A DNA stretch of 7,748 bases from DAOSVX01 sp964616495. Its GTDB lineage: Bacteria > Bacillota_I > Bacilli_A > RF39 > UBA660. The stretch covers positions 1 to 7,748 of the forward strand of contig CAZTRF010000045.1 of assembly GCA_964616495.1 (NCBI GenBank), written 5' to 3'. Numbering within the stretch: the first letter of the stretch is position 1; every line of letters begins with the position of its first letter. Of the stretch, positions 5,046-7,748 are shown in pieces. The position numbers were made by a program, and so were the translations under genes. The notes under the pieces are model-generated. The model was not told the origin of the DNA. It saw only the letters and a program-made list of their open reading frames with translations, and searched no databases.

Positions 5046-5936
5046 ATGAATAGTATATTAATTGAAAAATATCTTGATTATCTAAAATATGAATGCAAAT
5101 ATTCTTTCAATACTATTTTAAGTTATTCAGAAGAACTTAAACTTTTTGATTTATATTTAAATAAAAAGGATATTTTAAAGGTTGAAGATATCCTTATTAA
5201 AGAATATGTAAAAGAATGCTTTTTAAATAATGAAAAGACTTCCACTATTGCCCATAAAATAACCGTTTTAAAATCATTTTATAATTTTCTACTATCTAAT
5301 GGAGAAACAAATGAAAACCCCTGTATGGCTTTAAAAATGCCCAAAAAAGATAAATTATTGCCTAATTATCTAACTATTGAAGAAATAGATAAATTATTAG
5401 AGGTAGAATTAAATACTCCATATGATTATCGTAATAAGGCTATGTTAGAACTTTTATATGCTACAGGAGTTAGAATTAGTGAATTAGTTAACCTTAAAAT
5501 AAGCAATCTAGATTTAGAAAATGATTTTATTAGAGTAATGGGGAAGGGGAGTAAAGAAAGAATTGTTCCTTATGAAGATATATCTAAAAAATATCTTTTA
5601 TTGTATTTAAACTCTTATCGTCCTATTATTCTTAATAATAAAGCAAGTGAATATTTATTTATCAATCGTTATGGTAATCCCCTTAGTAGACAATCTTTTT
5701 TTAAATTTATTAAACTAGAATGTCAAAAGAAAAACATCAAAAAAGATATATCTCCTCATACAATTAGACACTCTTTTGCTACTCATTTATTAGAAAATGG
5801 AGCCGATTTAAGAGTGATTCAAGAACTACTAGGGCATAGTGATATTTCAACTACCCAAATATATGCTCATTTAATTAATGAAAAGTTAAAAAAAGACTAT
5901 ACGGAATATCATCCTCATAGTCATAAAGAAAACTAA
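5046..5936 (+). CDS. xerD: Tyrosine recombinase XerD-like (chromosome dimer resolution)
   Basis: Xer recombinases resolve chromosome dimers at dif near the end of replication, with FtsK. From ATG 5046 the protein has 296 residues, the normal Xer length. An N-terminal SAM-like DNA-binding domain (about 1-85) precedes the catalytic domain with all expected residues: Arg143 in ATGVRISEL, Lys167 in MGKGSKERIVP, His238 and Arg241 in SPHTIRHSFATH, His264 in LLGHSDIS, and the nucleophile Tyr273 in TTQIYAHL. I chose ATG 5046 over 5034 because GAGG stands six bases before it. XerC and XerD are hard to tell apart; RNKAMLELLYATGVRISELV and RVMGKGSKERIVP look more XerD-like. The standard ending (KDYTEYHPH) and lack of phage genes argue against a phage integrase. 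A strong terminator follows at once. Confidence 0.9.
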   Translation: MNSILIEKYLDYLKYECKYSFNTILSYSEELKLFDLYLNKKDILKVEDILIKEYVKECFLNNEKTSTIAHKITVLKSFYNFLLSNGETNENPCMALKMPKKDKLLPNYLTIEEIDKLLEVELNTPYDYRNKAMLELLYATGVRISELVNLKISNLDLENDFIRVMGKGSKERIVPYEDISKKYLLLYLNSYRPIILNNKASEYLFINRYGNPLSRQSFFKFIKLECQKKNIKKDISPHTIRHSFATHLLENGADLRVIQELLGHSDISTTQIYAHLINEKLKKDYTEYHPHSHKEN

Positions 5937-5962
5937 AAAAGTACCTTTTAAAGGTACTTTTT
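5937..5962. terminator. Bidirectional terminator between xerD and the small Arg-rich gene
   Basis: AAAAGTACCTT and AAGGTACTTTT form an 11-bp stem with a TTA loop, with A-run and T-run on the two sides. It begins directly after the xerD stop and lies six bases beyond the stop of the convergent minus-strand gene, so it can serve both. Confidence 0.9.
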
Positions 5963-5968
5963 AAATAA

Positions 5969-6094
5969 TTATCTAGTATTAGTATTACTTCTAGCACAAT
6001 TACGGCCATTTGAACGAGCATTATTAGTATTGCTTCGACTACGCGCTTTAGATCTACTATTACAATTTGAATTAGAATTATTAGTTCTTGCCAT
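5969..6094 (-). CDS. Small Asn/Ser/Arg-rich basic protein, 41 residues
   Basis: The minus strand has ATG at 6094 and TAA at 5971-5969, giving 41 residues made almost only of Asn, Ser, Arg, Thr and Ala, with two Cys (positions 11 and 33), one Lys and no acidic or large hydrophobic residue except the initial Met. It starts MARTNNSNSNCNSRS and ends ARSNTNTR. A full AGGAGGT Shine-Dalgarno (6101-6107 on this strand) stands six bases before ATG, and the shared terminator lies just past the stop, so this looks like a true gene. No membrane segment or signal is present. The net charge is about +9 by side-chain count, suggesting nucleic-acid binding, in a protamine-like, spore-associated or ribosome-associated role; that is inference. 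I do not recognise a named family. Confidence 0.75.
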   Translation of the reverse strand: MARTNNSNSNCNSRSKARSRSNTNNARSNGRNCARSNTNTR

Positions 6095-6100
6095 TTATAT

Positions 6101-6107
6101 ACCTCCT
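6101..6107 (-). promoter_or_regulatory. Strong Shine-Dalgarno for the small Arg-rich gene
   Basis: AGGAGGT at ideal spacing (six bases) before ATG 6094 is the best ribosome binding site in the window, and it decides that this very short reading frame is translated. Confidence 0.8.
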
Positions 6108-6160
6108 GTTATTATTATGGCTTAAAGTAGGGCAGTAATGCATAAAATATAAAGATATAT

Positions 6161-6862
6161 ATGGAAATAATTGGACCTATATTAATATCTTCTATAGCAG
6201 GATTATCAACTGTCTTGGGAGGATTAATAATATTTTTAAAAATTAAAAAAGAAAATATTAATAAATTTATTCCTTTAGCTTTAAGTTTTTCTTTTTCGGT
6301 AATGATTTTTATCTCAATTTTAGATTTAATTCCCTCTTCTAGTTATAAAATAATTAATGAGATAGGGCTTTTTAAAGGAGTTTTAATAATAAGTGTATCT
6401 TTTATTATCGGTATACACTCCATTAAAGTAATCAATAAACAAATTGATAAACACTCCTCTTCTTCAAATTTATGGAAAGTAGGGGTTTTATCAATGATTG
6501 CCCTAATGATTCATAATTTCCCTGAAGGAATCGCTACATTCATGACTTCTATTAAAGATATTAACTTAGGAATAAGTTTGGCTATAGCTATAATGATGCA
6601 TAATATTCCCGAAGGAATTGCCATTGCTGTCCCTATTTACTATGCTACTAAAAAGAGGGGAGTTGCACTTTTAGTCCTAAGTCAATATATAACAGACTTA
6701 CTAATAAGTATTATTTTAATAAATGTTTCAGGTATTATGATTTCAATTTCCATTAATAACTTATTACCAGAAAGTCTATCATATAAAAAGCCTAAGTTTA
6801 TTTACTTAGGATTACTATTAGGTATTATCTTATCTATAACAAATCACTTTTTGTTTGGTTAA
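6161..6862 (+). CDS. ZIP-family divalent metal transporter, compact form
   Basis: ZIP (ZupT-like) proteins bring Zn2+ and other divalent metals across the cytoplasmic membrane. The 233-residue protein is mostly hydrophobic, with membrane segments near 5-26, 36-57, 70-88, 107-125, 134-160, 166-198 and 211-231. Both metal-site signatures are present: HNFPEG (118-123) and HNIPEGIA (147-154), which form the binuclear centre. The C-terminal part is odd. Where ZupT proteins have a segment like SGLAEPLGA and then a further stretch before AGIMVYISLDELLP, this one reads SQYITDLLISIILINVSGIM followed by ISISINNLLPES. About 15-20 residues of the sixth helix appear to be missing, and acidic residues of that region are lost. 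ZupT is usually about 250-270 residues. No strong Shine-Dalgarno precedes ATG 6161. Specificity cannot be read from sequence. Confidence 0.9.
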   Translation: MEIIGPILISSIAGLSTVLGGLIIFLKIKKENINKFIPLALSFSFSVMIFISILDLIPSSSYKIINEIGLFKGVLIISVSFIIGIHSIKVINKQIDKHSSSSNLWKVGVLSMIALMIHNFPEGIATFMTSIKDINLGISLAIAIMMHNIPEGIAIAVPIYYATKKRGVALLVLSQYITDLLISIILINVSGIMISISINNLLPESLSYKKPKFIYLGLLLGIILSITNHFLFG

Positions 6863-6886
6863 CATAATATACATTATGTTTTCTTG
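6861..6886 (+). terminator. Terminator of the ZIP transporter gene
   Basis: AACATAAT and ATTATGTT form an 8-bp stem with an ATAC loop, followed by TTCTTGTT. It overlaps the TAA stop of the transporter gene. The U-tract is imperfect. Confidence 0.6.
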
Positions 6887-6911
6887 TTAAACTTTCCTTT
6901 TTCTATTACCC

Positions 6912-6936
6912 ACTACTCTAAAAATGTAGTTTTTTA
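6912..6936 (+). terminator. Second, weaker plus-strand terminator candidate
   Basis: ACTAC (6912-6916) and GTAGT (6926-6930) can pair around a 9-base loop and are followed by six T. It could back up the imperfect terminator just upstream. The stem is short, so confidence is limited. Confidence 0.4.
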
Positions 6937-6956
6937 ATATAATAATTTGCTAATGT

Positions 6957-6985
6957 AAAAAGCTTCTAATTATTAGAAGCTTTTT
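6957..6985. terminator. Bidirectional terminator after the HTH regulator gene
   Basis: AAAAAGCTTCTAAT and its complement ATTAGAAGCTTTTT form a stem of 13-14 bp with almost no loop, with A-run and T-run on both sides. It lies four bases beyond the stop of the minus-strand regulator and can also stop plus-strand transcription from the ZIP gene. Confidence 0.88.
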
Positions 6986-6989
6986 ATAT

Positions 6990-7748
6990 TTAGACTTTAC
7001 GAGACTGTATTTCAGCAATCTTTTCAAATACTTCAGCAGCATTTGATTCATTAATTTCTGTATAATTTAATTCTTTTAAAGCTTGAACTTTAATAGTGTT
7101 TAATTGTTGAGTACGAGATAGCTTTTCTTCATTACGATGTTCTATTTCTTGAACAAATCTTTTATGACTATCAATTAACCTACTCTTACTAGTCCCTCCA
7201 CTATTATATAAAGTTAAAGCACTATATAATATTCCTTCAAAAATAAATTGTTTATCTTCATCAAATTTAAAGTCTGTTGGATTAGTAAAACCTGTTGCTT
7301 TACTCATATATCCAAAAATATATTTAATTTCCGGAACATTATCAAAAGATTGTAATAAGTGATATAAATAAGTAAAAGCATAAAAGTTTTCTGATCTTTT
7401 ACTTTCATCTAACAGTTTTTCTTTTAATAAATAGGTTATATCGCCTATCAACTGTTGTTCTTCTTTTTTAAGGCCTTTAAAATCAAAATAATTATCTAAA
7501 TCGCTTAAATCTTTAACTCCTTGATTGAGTCTAGTTTCTACTTCCATCAAGTAATCAGTATTAACTTTAATAGCATTAATAGTTTCTATATCACCATCAG
7601 GAATATCTAATAGTCTAAAAAATAATAATTTTTTTTCTTTAGGCCACTTATTAATACTATCCATTTCTAAATAATTATATACCATTTGTCTAGATACTCC
7701 TAAATATTTAGCCAATCTAACTTTTGATATTCCTAATTCTTGTAATAA
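6990..7748 (-). CDS. Helix-turn-helix (XRE-type) transcriptional regulator, 5' end outside the window
   Basis: The frame is open from the right edge to TAA at 6990-6992. A TTG at 7715 could be taken as start, but 11 further in-frame codons upstream read LLQELGISKVR and join into LAKYLGVSRQMVYNYLE. This is a helix-turn-helix, with the turn around LGVSR, that would be broken by starting at TTG. The gene therefore begins beyond 7748. After the DNA-binding part come about 200 residues, soluble and helical, with an acidic, Lys-rich C-terminus (HRNEEKLSRTQQLNTIKVQA looks coiled-coil-like). I know of no named family for this C-terminal domain. The phrase NKWPKEKKLLFFRLLDI after the HTH resembles regulators that sense through a C-terminal domain. 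Its target and ligand are unknown; it is not clearly linked to the ZIP gene, which it faces convergently. Confidence 0.82.
   Translation of the reverse strand, partial: LLQELGISKVRLAKYLGVSRQMVYNYLEMDSINKWPKEKKLLFFRLLDIPDGDIETINAIKVNTDYLMEVETRLNQGVKDLSDLDNYFDFKGLKKEEQQLIGDITYLLKEKLLDESKRSENFYAFTYLYHLLQSFDNVPEIKYIFGYMSKATGFTNPTDFKFDEDKQFIFEGILYSALTLYNSGGTSKSRLIDSHKRFVQEIEHRNEEKLSRTQQLNTIKVQALKELNYTEINESNAAEVFEKIAEIQSRKV

Noticed and set aside
5034..5936. Phage or integrative-element integrase
   Set aside because: Length, N-terminal domain and C-terminal ending match housekeeping Xer proteins. No att-like repeats, excisionase or other mobile genes are visible nearby.

Overview
The window is AT-rich DNA from a low-GC Bacillota bacterium. 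The ZIP, RarA, GpsA and Xer proteins and the Asn/Lys/Ile-heavy composition suggest a gut Bacilli/Mollicutes-related lineage (Erysipelotrichia or RF39-like); this placement is inference. The standard bacterial code applies: TGG encodes Trp throughout, and TGA ends rarA exactly where gpsA begins.

Left region (1-1822): a mosaic of gene remnants. A terminator closes a gene that ends at the left edge. Directly after it comes the 3' part of a secreted-type protein (end of an Ig-like domain, then a Gly-rich domain holding an array of 13-residue Cys repeats) with no signal peptide. Its stop codon abuts a fragment that reads as the C-terminus of GatB, with its own terminator. Last is a lipoprotein-like reading frame that lacks a normal start and is cut by an in-frame TGA. 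This region has probably been shuffled by recombination and is decaying.

Middle-left (1823-2041): a gene-free stretch with the marks of a structured RNA gene of about 173 nt. It has an extended -10 promoter, a long terminal stem starting at the predicted +1, and a U-tract right after the stem. It resembles 6S RNA in architecture, but I could not identify the family.

Core (2052-5936): conserved housekeeping genes. rarA and gpsA form a minus-strand operon with a 4-base overlap. Divergent from them, a promoter drives a 234-residue protein of unknown function, followed by a Xer tyrosine recombinase (XerD-like). A bidirectional terminator follows.

Right region (5963-7748): a 41-residue Asn/Ser/Arg-rich protein gene on the minus strand with a strong Shine-Dalgarno sequence, a compact ZIP-family metal transporter on the plus strand, further terminator hairpins, and the 3' part of a helix-turn-helix regulator running in from the right edge.

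I see no CRISPR array, tRNA, rRNA, transposase or phage structural gene. The most unusual parts are the remnant mosaic, the structured RNA, the small Arg-rich gene and the 234-residue unknown.
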